A stretch of 25,530 nucleotides of DNA, taken from Bacteroidales bacterium M5 (GTDB lineage: Bacteria; Bacteroidota; Bacteroidia; Bacteroidales; Muribaculaceae). The stretch's first letter is position 1; every line of letters starts with the position of its first letter. Below are positions 15,481-23,514 of the stretch, one piece after another. A program made the position numbers and the translations under genes. The stretch lies in contig LUJP01000106.1 of assembly GCA_001689535.1 (NCBI GenBank), positions 1-25,530 on the forward strand, in the 5' to 3' direction. Under the pieces are notes generated by a model. The model did not search any database. It was given only the letters and a program-made list of their open reading frames with translations, and was not told the DNA's origin.

Positions 15481-17235
15481 TTATTCTTCGGGGATATCCA
15501 CCTTGATACAGAGTTCGTCGAGCTGGGAATCGTCAATACGCGAGGGAGCGTCAATCATCATGTCGCGGCCGGAATTGTTCTTGGGGAATGCAATCACGTC
15601 GCGGATGGAATCGAGTCCGGCAAGAATTGAAACGAAGCGGTCGAAACCGAAGGCCAGACCTCCGTGAGGCGGCGCTCCATATTTGAAGGCATTCATCAGG
15701 AAGCCGAACTTATAGCGTGCGTCTTCCTCGCTCAGGCCGAGCAGACGGAACATCTGGTCCTGAAGAGCGGCGTCGTGGATACGGATTGAACCGCCTCCAA
15801 GCTCGTTGCCGTTCACAACCATATCGTAGGCCGTGGCGCGTACATTGCCCGTATCGGTCTCGAGCTTGTCGATATCGTCGGGGTTCGGCGAAGTGAAGGG
15901 ATGGTGCATGGCGTAGTAACGCTGTGTCTCCTCGTCCCACTCGAAGAGGGGGAAGTCAATCACCCACAGGCATGAGAACTTCTGCGGGTCGCGGAGACCC
16001 AGGCGCGAGCCCATTTCGAGGCGAAGCTCGTTGAGCTGCTTGCGGGTCTTCATCGTGTCGCCGGCGAGTATCAGCATGAGGTCGCCGGGCTTGGCGCCAC
16101 CGCGCTCCAGCCATGTGCGGATCACATCGTCGGAGAAGAACTTGCCTACGGAGCTCTTTATCGAGCCGTCGGCCTCATACTTCACCCACATCATGCCCTT
16201 GGCGCCTACCTGCGGACGCTTTACGAAATCAGTGAGCTGGTCGAGCTGCTTACGGGTATAATCAGCGCAGCCTTCGGCCACAATCGCACCCACGTAAGGA
16301 GCATCGTCCATTACGGCGAATCCGCTGCCCTCGGTAAGATCCTTGAGCTCGACGAATGTCATGCCGAAGCGTGTGTCGGGTTTGTCAGAACCGTAGAGAC
16401 GCATTGCATCGGCCCACGTCATGCGCGGGAAAGGCTCTGTGAAATCGATATCCTTCACATATTTGAAAATATGCTTTACGAGGCCTTCGAACATCTGAAG
16501 CACATCTTCCTGGGTCACGAAGCTCATCTCGCAGTCAATCTGAGTGAACTCAGGCTGACGGTCGGCGCGGAGGTCTTCGTCGCGGAAACATTTCACAATC
16601 TGGAAATAACGGTCGAAACCGCTCACCATAAGAAGCTGCTTGAACGTCTGGGGCGACTGGGGCAGAGCATAGAACTCACCGGGATTCATGCGCGAAGGCA
16701 CCACGAAGTCGCGGGCACCCTCGGGAGTAGACTTGATGAGAACCGGAGTCTCGACCTCGAGGAAACCCTTTGAATCGAGATAGCGGCGAATCTCGAATGC
16801 CATACGGTGGCGGAGTTCAAGATTGCGACGCACACAACCGCGGCGCAGGTCGAGATAACGGTATTTCATGCGGAGGTCATCGCCGCCGTCGGTATCGTCC
16901 TCAATGGTGAACGGAGGCACATCCGACTTGTTGAGCACATTAAGCTTTGTGGCTATGATCTCGATATCGCCCGTGGGAAGATTGGGATTCTTGCTCTGGC
17001 GCTCGGCCACTTTACCGGTGATCTGCACCACATATTCACGGCCGAGATGATTTGCCGCATCCTGCAGGGCGGCATTATCGTTGTCAAAAACTATCTGGGT
17101 TATTCCATAGCGGTCGCGGAGGTCGAGGAATGTCATTCCTCCCATCTTGCGCACGCGCTGTACCCATCCAGCGAGAGTCACTTCCTGACCTACGTTGGCC
17201 TGACGAAGTTCGCCACAAGTGTTAGTTCTGTACAT
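15481..17235 (-). CDS. aspS: Aspartyl-tRNA synthetase
   Basis: This class II synthetase charges tRNA-Asp with L-aspartate. The 584-residue length is that of the bacterial type, with the inserted GAD domain. An OB-fold anticodon-binding domain is at residues 1-110 (VTLAGWVQRVRKMGGMTFLDLRDR). Class II motif 2 is FRDEDLRADRQPEFTQIDCE, and motif 3 lies in GGLAFGFDRFVSILAG. The ATG at 17235 is the family start (MYRTNTCGELR). Only 33 bases separate it from the stop of the racemase gene upstream, and I see no TAnnTTTG there, so it may depend on transcription from the AT-rich cassette. The composition change from GC-rich to AT-rich coincides with its 5' end. Confidence 0.97.
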   Translation of the reverse strand: MYRTNTCGELRQANVGQEVTLAGWVQRVRKMGGMTFLDLRDRYGITQIVFDNDNAALQDAANHLGREYVVQITGKVAERQSKNPNLPTGDIEIIATKLNVLNKSDVPPFTIEDDTDGGDDLRMKYRYLDLRRGCVRRNLELRHRMAFEIRRYLDSKGFLEVETPVLIKSTPEGARDFVVPSRMNPGEFYALPQSPQTFKQLLMVSGFDRYFQIVKCFRDEDLRADRQPEFTQIDCEMSFVTQEDVLQMFEGLVKHIFKYVKDIDFTEPFPRMTWADAMRLYGSDKPDTRFGMTFVELKDLTEGSGFAVMDDAPYVGAIVAEGCADYTRKQLDQLTDFVKRPQVGAKGMMWVKYEADGSIKSSVGKFFSDDVIRTWLERGGAKPGDLMLILAGDTMKTRKQLNELRLEMGSRLGLRDPQKFSCLWVIDFPLFEWDEETQRYYAMHHPFTSPNPDDIDKLETDTGNVRATAYDMVVNGNELGGGSIRIHDAALQDQMFRLLGLSEEDARYKFGFLMNAFKYGAPPHGGLAFGFDRFVSILAGLDSIRDVIAFPKNNSGRDMMIDAPSRIDDSQLDELCIKVDIPEE

Positions 17236-17268
17236 AATTATATTTAGCTATTAGTTTTACTCAAGTAG

Positions 17269-18015
17269 TTAATTTTGGGACTCCGTGAAATATTGATTCC
17301 GTTTTACTATTTCATCAGCAAGGGTTTCAAGGCTGTCCACATAAACAATATTTTCTTTGCCTGTAAAATTATGCTTTTCTTCCGGATAAACCGCTCTTAA
17401 ATCCGTGCATCCTCCCACAATGCAGTCCGCATTAAGACCCGAGAGATGAGAGCATACATCATTAAGACACCTTACCGGCGACTCATCGGCATCATCAGGC
17501 AAATATCGATTATTATTTTTTGAATTGCAAATAGCTTTGGTAACCAATTTCTGAAAATCGGAATCCGGATAAACGATTTCTGCCCCGGAGCATATCCGGG
17601 CGAGACTTTTATCATAAAGCCCGGCTTTCCGGCAACCATCGCTGCACATAACGGCAATACGTCGGGCACCCGAATCCACTGCCTTTTTCAAAGCCTCATC
17701 AATTACATTGATAAAAGGCAATCCTATGGCTTTTTCCAATTCGTCTACAGCAAAATGGGCCGTGTTGCAACACATACAGAGTTCGGTACAACCCGCCTGC
17801 CGCATCATCTTCCCTATCTCGGTGTATTGTGGAATAAAACTTGGACCACGTCCTTCAAGAAACATACTTCTTGAAGGCACCTGAGTAGCCTGAAAAACAA
17901 GCATTTCGGGATGATGGCAATCACGAAAGGCGCCTTTTCCGGTAATTGCTTCCTCTATGAGCCGTAACAACTCGTTAGTAGCGGCCACACCGTTTGCGCC
18001 AATTACACCAATCAT
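17269..18015 (-). CDS. Aspartate/glutamate racemase superfamily protein
   Basis: This 248-residue protein belongs to the PLP-independent, two-cysteine Asp/Glu racemase superfamily, which also includes maleate isomerase, hydantoin racemase and arylmalonate decarboxylase. Both catalytic cysteines are present: Cys83 in MCCNTAH and Cys203 in VGGCTDL (commonly GCTEL in relatives). Early landmarks are MIGVIGANGVAAT and the QVPSRSMFL segment. Its ATG overlaps the nucleotidyltransferase stop by four bases (ATGA), so I start at 18015 and not at the TTG three codons upstream. That coupling ties it to the HAD/nucleotidyltransferase pathway rather than to wall D-Glu synthesis, although it also sits directly upstream of aspS. 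The substrate is unknown; Asp, Glu or a related alpha-substituted acid is possible. Confidence 0.85.
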   Translation of the reverse strand: MIGVIGANGVAATNELLRLIEEAITGKGAFRDCHHPEMLVFQATQVPSRSMFLEGRGPSFIPQYTEIGKMMRQAGCTELCMCCNTAHFAVDELEKAIGLPFINVIDEALKKAVDSGARRIAVMCSDGCRKAGLYDKSLARICSGAEIVYPDSDFQKLVTKAICNSKNNNRYLPDDADESPVRCLNDVCSHLSGLNADCIVGGCTDLRAVYPEEKHNFTGKENIVYVDSLETLADEIVKRNQYFTESQN

Positions 18016-18650
18016 AGCTTCCAATCTTTAACAAGTTCGCACACACGGATATAATCATCGTATGTATCTATATCGTAGGCACGGACTTTTATACCTTTCA
18101 TTGGAAGATAGGGTTCCAACATATTGAAAACATGCTGGGAGGAGTAATGAATATTCTTCCGTGCCATACATGCAGGACCTGTCCATTCGTAGTCACCTTC
18201 TTTTCTGGAAAAAGATAAAACGCGCCCCTCGGAGTCTGTTTTAACAAATACGGTGTTTTCGGATGAAATGTCACCATAGCATATAAACTCGCCTTCGGTA
18301 TCCAGAATCATCTTTACATCATCAGGATGTACCAAAAGATCTCCGTCCCATTCAAGCACGTAATCATAAGCGTGACGCGCCCCCAGATAGAAGCTGGCTC
18401 CTGTATTGGTTTCAAAATACCTGTGGTTGAAAACGAATATCACGTCTTTACGGTACTTCAGAACCTCTTCTATAACATCATTGGCCTGAAATCCGACGAC
18501 CACCCTCACGTCTGGCACTTCTTTGAATAATTCAAGTTGCCAAGAAATCAGAGACCGTCCGTTTATCTTGACGAGCGCCTTAGTCTGCCCAAGACCCAGT
18601 CGTGAACCAATTCCGGCACAACTTATAACAACTGATTTAATTGTCGGCAT
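18012..18650 (-). CDS. NTP-transferase domain nucleotidyltransferase (LicC-like)
   Basis: This 212-residue single-domain nucleotidyltransferase should activate a phosphorylated small molecule as an NDP derivative. It has the glycine-rich nucleotide loop GIGSRLGLGQTKAL with Lys24, the NGRSLISWQLELF substrate-side helix, and the metal-binding WDGD (Asp102, Asp104). The first strand reads VISCAG where relatives usually have ILAAG, so it is a divergent member. Length and layout resemble phosphocholine cytidylyltransferases of the LicC type rather than sugar-1-phosphate enzymes with extra domains. Its first 28 bases overlap the HAD gene and its stop overlaps the racemase ATG, so the three are translated together. 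CTP use and the substrate are inferences from the LicD gene nearby. Confidence 0.85.
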   Translation of the reverse strand: MPTIKSVVISCAGIGSRLGLGQTKALVKINGRSLISWQLELFKEVPDVRVVVGFQANDVIEEVLKYRKDVIFVFNHRYFETNTGASFYLGARHAYDYVLEWDGDLLVHPDDVKMILDTEGEFICYGDISSENTVFVKTDSEGRVLSFSRKEGDYEWTGPACMARKNIHYSSQHVFNMLEPYLPMKGIKVRAYDIDTYDDYIRVCELVKDWKL

Positions 18651-19219
18651 AAAGCTTCTTCACTAAAAACCATATAATCAGAAAGTGAATACAAACTCTT
18701 GGCGGGATAATGAGTAAGCCCGGCCGCTATCGAGATGTCGGCCTGACGCATGGCCTCAAGATCATTATTGCCGTCTCCGACAAAAACCACCTCTTCACCC
18801 AGCGACTTATACATATCTACAATTCTTTCCTTGCGAAGAATCGACTTTATTTTCACTACCTTATTATCCTCAACCTCCGCTTCCGAATAGTATCCCAAAC
18901 ATCCTATTTTCTCTCCTAATGACTTGCACCAGCAGTCCAGGTTGCCTGTGACTATCACACATATATCACGATGAGCACGTATAAAATCAGAAATCTTAGG
19001 ATACAATGAGACCTCCGAAAGAAGAGCTGATACCTCCGACACGGGAAGATGCCCCAGCATATTTACGCGCCGTATAAAGCTCTCAATAAACGGAATATTA
19101 CCATTTACCGTCTCCTTCGTTAGCTTTTCAATTTCTTTCTCTACGGAGAAATGCCTTGAAATTATCGGAAGGGTTTCAGCCGCGGTAACTGTACCGTCCA
19201 GATCAAACAGGATTTTCAT
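18623..19219 (-). CDS. HAD superfamily IB phosphatase (phosphoserine-phosphatase-like)
   Basis: This 198-residue protein shows all HAD motifs: the nucleophile motif FDLDGTVT (Asp6, Asp8), motif II Thr91 in VIVTGN, a motif III lysine in the LRKERIVDMY region, and motif IV FVGDGNNDLEA (Asp149, Asp153). A helical cap after motif I makes it HAD-IB, like phosphoserine phosphatase. I chose the ATG at 19219 because the sequence before it is not family-like. It heads the operon with the nucleotidyltransferase (28-base overlap) and racemase genes. A dedicated phosphatase where LicA kinase would be expected is odd. It could trim a phosphorylated precursor made elsewhere, or remove the phosphate after activation and transfer. 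The substrate is unknown. Confidence 0.88.
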   Translation of the reverse strand: MKILFDLDGTVTAAETLPIISRHFSVEKEIEKLTKETVNGNIPFIESFIRRVNMLGHLPVSEVSALLSEVSLYPKISDFIRAHRDICVIVTGNLDCWCKSLGEKIGCLGYYSEAEVEDNKVVKIKSILRKERIVDMYKSLGEEVVFVGDGNNDLEAMRQADISIAAGLTHYPAKSLYSLSDYMVFSEEALCRQLNQLL

Positions 19220-19249
19220 ACAAAATTTCTTTACCAATTTTGGGTAATA

Positions 19250-19257
19250 CAAAATTA
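19250..19257 (-). promoter_or_regulatory. Candidate -7 element for the HAD-nucleotidyltransferase-racemase operon
   Basis: The minus strand reads TAATTTTG, matching TAnnTTTG, 30 bases before the HAD ATG. No TTTG at a convincing distance was found upstream. The region is AT-rich, so chance matches are likelier than elsewhere. Confidence 0.35.
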
Positions 19258-19282
19258 CACAAAAACTCTCATTTAAGTAATA

Positions 19283-19317
19283 TTTGGATTAAAATAGCTC
19301 AATTTTGATTAAATTTG
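19283..19317 (+). promoter_or_regulatory. Probable licD promoter
   Basis: TAAATTTG at 19310-19317 matches TAnnTTTG. A TTTG at 19283-19286 lies 23 bases upstream. The licD ATG is 61 bases downstream of the -7 element. The AT-rich context lowers confidence. Confidence 0.45.
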
Positions 19318-19327
19318 CGAAGTATAT

Positions 19328-19350
19328 ACGTAACCTTGATAAGGTAACGT
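19328..19350. repeat. 23-base imperfect palindrome in the licD leader
   Basis: Two ten-base arms, 19328-19337 and 19341-19350, are reverse complements at nine of ten positions around a central GAT; the one mismatch is A19332 with A19346. It begins 11 bases after the licD -7 element, at the place where an operator or a leader RNA hairpin would act. No T-tract follows, so it is not a terminator. Confidence 0.45.
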
Positions 19351-19378
19351 TCTGAAATTTCAACATCACAGCAACAGA

Positions 19379-20227
19379 ATGAATCCCGACGAAGAAACTC
19401 GCGACGGTTTTCTTGTAACCTCGCAACGAAAATCACTCTGGAATTGCCAGCTGAATCTTTTACGCGAATTATTGAGAATTTGCAGTAAATATAACCTTAA
19501 AGTTTTTGCAGATGCCGGAACACTGCTCGGCGCAGTCAGACACCACGGTTTTATACCCTGGGATGACGATATCGACGTCTGTATGCCACGCGAGGACTAT
19601 GACAAACTTTGCCGGATCGCCCCGACGGAACTTCCATCACATTATTTTTTCCAGAACATTTACACGGATTCCGCCTATCCCCACAGACACGGACAACTCA
19701 GAGATTCCACCACCACCTGTATAGATCTCAATGGCAAATACCCCAAATACAATTCTGGAGTATTCATAGACATATTCATTCTTGAATCAGCGCCCAACAC
19801 TTTCCGCCTGATAAACCGAATGGTACGTAAAGTCAAAGCCCGACAAAACCGACTTAAGATAGCGGGGAAAATCGGAAATATCCTTCCGTCATGGCTATAT
19901 CCTTCTGAAAAAAGGATAAAATCCCTATTTGAAAAATACGAATCCACAATAAAAAGTTTCGCTAATCCTGCCAATAACTATGTCGGTGAGATTTCCCTGC
20001 ATCTGCGCATGCATATTTTTAACCGTCAATTGTTTGAAAAAACGCTCTATATGCCGTTTGAGGATATGGAGATACCGGTGCCGGTGGGCTACGACGAGAT
20101 ACTGCGGCTGAACTATGGCGATTACATGACGCCGGTGAAAGCACCGTCGGGCCACGGAAACCTTCTCTTCGATACCGAGCGGAGCTACCGCGACCGACCC
20201 GACCCTGCCACTCTCAACCGATTATAA
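19379..20227 (+). CDS. LicD family phosphotransferase
   Basis: This 282-residue LicD-family protein is expected to transfer a phospho-substituent, phosphocholine in the characterised cases, from an activated nucleotide carrier onto a glycan. The core motif is intact: DAGTLLGAVRHHGFIPWDDDIDVCMPREDY, with acidic residues 62-66. The C-terminal segment has VPVGYDEILRLNYGDYM, also typical. There is no signal peptide, so it acts in the cytoplasm or at the inner-membrane face. It diverges from the HAD-nucleotidyltransferase-racemase operon, which could supply its donor. The last 60 or so codons have host-like GC while the rest is AT-rich, suggesting a chimeric gene made by recombination. The tricorn gene starts 24 bases downstream. 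Confidence 0.9.
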   Translation: MNPDEETRDGFLVTSQRKSLWNCQLNLLRELLRICSKYNLKVFADAGTLLGAVRHHGFIPWDDDIDVCMPREDYDKLCRIAPTELPSHYFFQNIYTDSAYPHRHGQLRDSTTTCIDLNGKYPKYNSGVFIDIFILESAPNTFRLINRMVRKVKARQNRLKIAGKIGNILPSWLYPSEKRIKSLFEKYESTIKSFANPANNYVGEISLHLRMHIFNRQLFEKTLYMPFEDMEIPVPVGYDEILRLNYGDYMTPVKAPSGHGNLLFDTERSYRDRPDPATLNRL

Positions 20228-20250
20228 CAAACCAATCATAAATTTTCAAA

Positions 20251-23200
20251 ATGAACACCAGACTTTCAGTTCTTGCCCTTCTGGCAATGACGGCTACCGG
20301 TTTAGGAGCCGTCACTCCGCTCTGGATGCGCGATGTAAAGATCTCGCCCGACGGAAGCCAGATAGCCTTTACCTATAAAGGCGACATTTACAAAGTGGCC
20401 GCTACGGGCGGCACAGCTGTAAGGCTCACCTCGCTTCCGTCATACGAGTCGGCACCTGTATGGTCGCCCGACGGAAAAGAGATAGCGTTTGCAAGCGACC
20501 GCAACGGCGGCAGCGACGTTTTCGTGATGGACGCCAACGGCGGCACCGCACGTCAGCTCACATTCAATTCCGCGGCCGAAACCCCGCAGGCGTTTACCCC
20601 CGACGGTAAAAACGTGCTGTTCTCAGCCTCGATTCAGGATCCGGCTTCGAGCGCCCTCTTCCCCACCCTGCGCATGCCCGAACTCTACAGTGTGCCGACG
20701 GCGGGAGGACGCACGAGTCAGGTGCTTGGCACTCCCGCATTCAGCCTCGCATTCCTGCCCGACGGCAAATCATTCCTCTATGAGGACAACAAGGGTCTGG
20801 AAGATGTGTTCCGCAAGCACCACACCTCGTCTGTGACCCGCGACATCTGGCGCTACGACGCTTCCACAGGCAAGCACACCAATCTTACCGAGCGCGGCGG
20901 CGAGGACCGCAACCCCGTGCTCGGCACCGACGGCAAGACCGTCTACTTCCTTAGCGAGCGCAACGGAGGCACATTCAATGTCTATTCGATGGACATCAAT
21001 TCCCCCAAGACCGTAAAGAAACTCACTGACTTCACCACCCATCCCGTGCGCTTCCTCTCGCAGGGAGCCAACGGCCTGACCGCCTTCACCTACGACGGCG
21101 AAATCTACACAATGGCCCCAGGCGCCAAACCCAAGAAGGTGAACATCAACGTAACCGTTGACGACGCTCAGCCTGTTAACGACATCCGCGTGACAAGCGC
21201 CGACGAAGCCGCTGTGTCACCCGACGGAAAGCAGGTGGCATTCATGCGCCGCGGAGAACTGTTCGTGACCTCGACTGAGCACAATTCCACCAAACAGGTA
21301 ACCAATACGCCTGAAAACGAGAGCGACGTGGCATGGGCGCCCGACGGACGCACCGTCTACTACACTTCGGAGCGCGACGGCAACTATAATATCTACAAGG
21401 CCACAATAGCCCGTGAGGAGGACCCCAACTTCTCAAACGCCACAGTGGTGAAAGAGGAGCCGGTATTCCCCAAAGGCAAACTGGACCGCACCTGCCCCAT
21501 GGTATCGCCCGACGGCAAGAAGCTCGCTTACATTCTTGACCGCAACAAACTGATGGTCCGCGACCTCAAGACAGGCTCGGAGAAGCAGCTCACCGACGGT
21601 TCAACTAACCCCACCCGCACCAAAGGCTTTGCCGCACGATGGTCGCCCGACAGCCGCTGGCTCGCCATCGACTTCAACGACCCCCGTCATATCCCCTACA
21701 CCGACATCGCCATAATCAATGCCGAGACCGGTAAACTCACACGCATCACCGACAGCGGCTACTTCGACGAAGGCCCCCACTGGGTGCTCGACGGCAACGC
21801 AATCATATTCCTGACCGAACGCTACGGCATGCGCGCGCATGCATCGTGGGGCTCGCAGTACGATGTGATGATGACATTCCTCAACAAGGACGCTTACGAC
21901 AAGTTCATGCTTTCCGAAGAAGATTACGCTCTTCAGAAAGAGCTTGAGAAAGCCAACAAGAAAAATGACAAGTCGGCCAAGTCAACCGGCAAAAAGGATG
22001 GCAAGAAAGATGCCGACAAATCAAAAGCAGAGGATGAGGACAAAGACGCCGTGAAACCCATCAAGATTGATTTCGACGGAATAGAGGACCGCACCGTGCG
22101 CCTCACGCCCGCCTCAACTTCCATTGCCGACGCCATCCTCAGCAAGGACGGCGAGACACTTTATTTCATTGCTGCTTTTGAAAACGACTATGACCTCTGG
22201 AAACGCAAACTCCGTAAATCCGACGACCTGAAGCGCGCCGCCTCCCTTGGAGCGCCCGGCAGCTTCGAGATGGACAAGGACGGCAATCTTTACGTGGTGG
22301 GACGCCAGGTGAAGAAAATCGACGGCAAGACCGAGAAGGTCACTCCGGTGAAATTCGCCGCTTCAATGAAGATGGATCCGGCCAAAGAACGCGAATACAT
22401 GCTGCGTCACGTCTACAACGAGGAACGCGAGCGTTTCTACAACCCCAATCTTCACGGAGTGAACTGGGACAAGATGTATGCCGACTACGCCAAATTCCTC
22501 CCCCATATCAACAACAACTACGACTTCGCCAACCTCCTGAGCGAGCTGTTGGGTGAGCTGAACGTTTCACATACCGGCGGACGCTACGGAGGCTCTCCCG
22601 CCAAGACCGCCACATCGTCGCTCGGTCTGCTTTACGACCTCAATTATAAGGGCGACGGCCTCAAGGTGGCCGAGGTGTTAGAAAAAGGTCCGTTTGACAA
22701 CGCATGGTCAACCATGAAACCCGGAGCCGTAATCACAGCCATAAACGGTGTGAAACTCACCGCCAAGGAAGACCCCTCGAAGATTCTCAACGAAATTGGC
22801 CGCGGCAAGACCCTCGTGACCTTCACCGCTCCCGGCTCCAATGCCTCGAACGAAGAAGTGATTCTCCCCATATCCTCCGGAGCGCAGAACAATCTTCTCT
22901 ACGACCGCTGGGTTAAACAGCGCGAGCACCTTGTTGACTCCCTTTCAGGCGGCCGTCTGGGCTACGTTCACATCAAGGGTATGAACGACGCCTCATTCCG
23001 CCCCATCTATTCGAAGATAATGGGTAAATACAGCGACCGCGACGGTATTGTGATCGACACCCGCTGGAACGGCGGCGGCCGTATGCACGAGGATATCGAA
23101 GTGTTCTTCTCCGGCAAGAAATATCTGACGCAGGATGTTCATGGCGTGCCCACCTCATCCATGCCATCGCGCCGCTGGAACAAGCCCAGCATCATGGTGA

Positions 23201-23514
23201 TCTGCGAGGCCAACTACAGCAACGCCCACGGCACACCCTGGGTCTACAAGCACCAGAACATCGGCAAACTCGTGGGAATGCCCGTGCCCGGAACCATGAC
23301 AAGCGTAAACTGGGTAACACTCCAGGATCCCTCGCTGGTGTTCGGAATTCCCGTGATAGGTTTCCGCACCGCCGAAGGCAACTATCTGGAGAATACGCAG
23401 CTTGAGCCCGACGTAAAAGTGGCACTCGACCCCGCCACTGTGGTCAAAGGCCAGGACGCTCAGATAGAAGCGGCCGTAAAGACCCTTCTTAACGACATAA
23501 ACAGCAAGAAATAA
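20251..23514 (+). CDS. Tricorn-type S41 family protease
   Basis: This 1087-residue exported protein has a signal peptide (MNTRLSVLALLAMTATGLGA) and the tricorn architecture. Two beta-propellers are built from PD40/TolB-like repeats (residues about 25-560 and later), with many SPDG motifs such as WSPDGKEIAFASD. A Lys/Asp-rich linker follows at about 563-607, then a short propeller-like remainder, a C1 helical domain, a PDZ domain (about 800-870) and the S41-type protease domain. The catalytic set is visible by analogy to Thermoplasma tricorn: Ser773-His774 (VSHTG), nucleophile Ser990 (NYSNAHG) and probably Glu1047. The spacings 774 to 990 and 990 to 1047 nearly match the tricorn spacing. It should degrade peptides in the periplasm, unlike the cytoplasmic archaeal enzyme. 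Its stop overlaps the next gene's ATG. Confidence 0.93.
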   Translation: MNTRLSVLALLAMTATGLGAVTPLWMRDVKISPDGSQIAFTYKGDIYKVAATGGTAVRLTSLPSYESAPVWSPDGKEIAFASDRNGGSDVFVMDANGGTARQLTFNSAAETPQAFTPDGKNVLFSASIQDPASSALFPTLRMPELYSVPTAGGRTSQVLGTPAFSLAFLPDGKSFLYEDNKGLEDVFRKHHTSSVTRDIWRYDASTGKHTNLTERGGEDRNPVLGTDGKTVYFLSERNGGTFNVYSMDINSPKTVKKLTDFTTHPVRFLSQGANGLTAFTYDGEIYTMAPGAKPKKVNINVTVDDAQPVNDIRVTSADEAAVSPDGKQVAFMRRGELFVTSTEHNSTKQVTNTPENESDVAWAPDGRTVYYTSERDGNYNIYKATIAREEDPNFSNATVVKEEPVFPKGKLDRTCPMVSPDGKKLAYILDRNKLMVRDLKTGSEKQLTDGSTNPTRTKGFAARWSPDSRWLAIDFNDPRHIPYTDIAIINAETGKLTRITDSGYFDEGPHWVLDGNAIIFLTERYGMRAHASWGSQYDVMMTFLNKDAYDKFMLSEEDYALQKELEKANKKNDKSAKSTGKKDGKKDADKSKAEDEDKDAVKPIKIDFDGIEDRTVRLTPASTSIADAILSKDGETLYFIAAFENDYDLWKRKLRKSDDLKRAASLGAPGSFEMDKDGNLYVVGRQVKKIDGKTEKVTPVKFAASMKMDPAKEREYMLRHVYNEERERFYNPNLHGVNWDKMYADYAKFLPHINNNYDFANLLSELLGELNVSHTGGRYGGSPAKTATSSLGLLYDLNYKGDGLKVAEVLEKGPFDNAWSTMKPGAVITAINGVKLTAKEDPSKILNEIGRGKTLVTFTAPGSNASNEEVILPISSGAQNNLLYDRWVKQREHLVDSLSGGRLGYVHIKGMNDASFRPIYSKIMGKYSDRDGIVIDTRWNGGGRMHEDIEVFFSGKKYLTQDVHGVPTSSMPSRRWNKPSIMVICEANYSNAHGTPWVYKHQNIGKLVGMPVPGTMTSVNWVTLQDPSLVFGIPVIGFRTAEGNYLENTQLEPDVKVALDPATVVKGQDAQIEAAVKTLLNDINSKK

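Larger units (their letters stand above)
17236..20040. other. AT-rich cassette: HAD, nucleotidyltransferase, racemase and most of licD
   Basis: Hand counts of single 60-base lines gave 30% GC at 17341, 38% at 18061, 40% at 18841, 32% at 19441 and 32% at 19921. Outside, I counted 65% at 20161 and 62% at 20461. Within licD the value climbs from 40% (19981) to 53% (20041), 58% (20101) and 65% (20161). The left edge coincides with the aspS start codon region. I saw no integrase, transposase, tRNA or terminal repeat. Homologous replacement of a cassette between conserved flanks fits better than site-specific insertion. The endpoints are approximate. Confidence 0.6.

Noticed and set aside
14764..15630. 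A 288-codon plus-strand open frame over the NIF3-like gene and the end of aspS
   Set aside because: It crosses two well-recognised genes on the opposite strand and shows no family motif. It has the His/Arg-rich look of antisense to GC-rich coding DNA.
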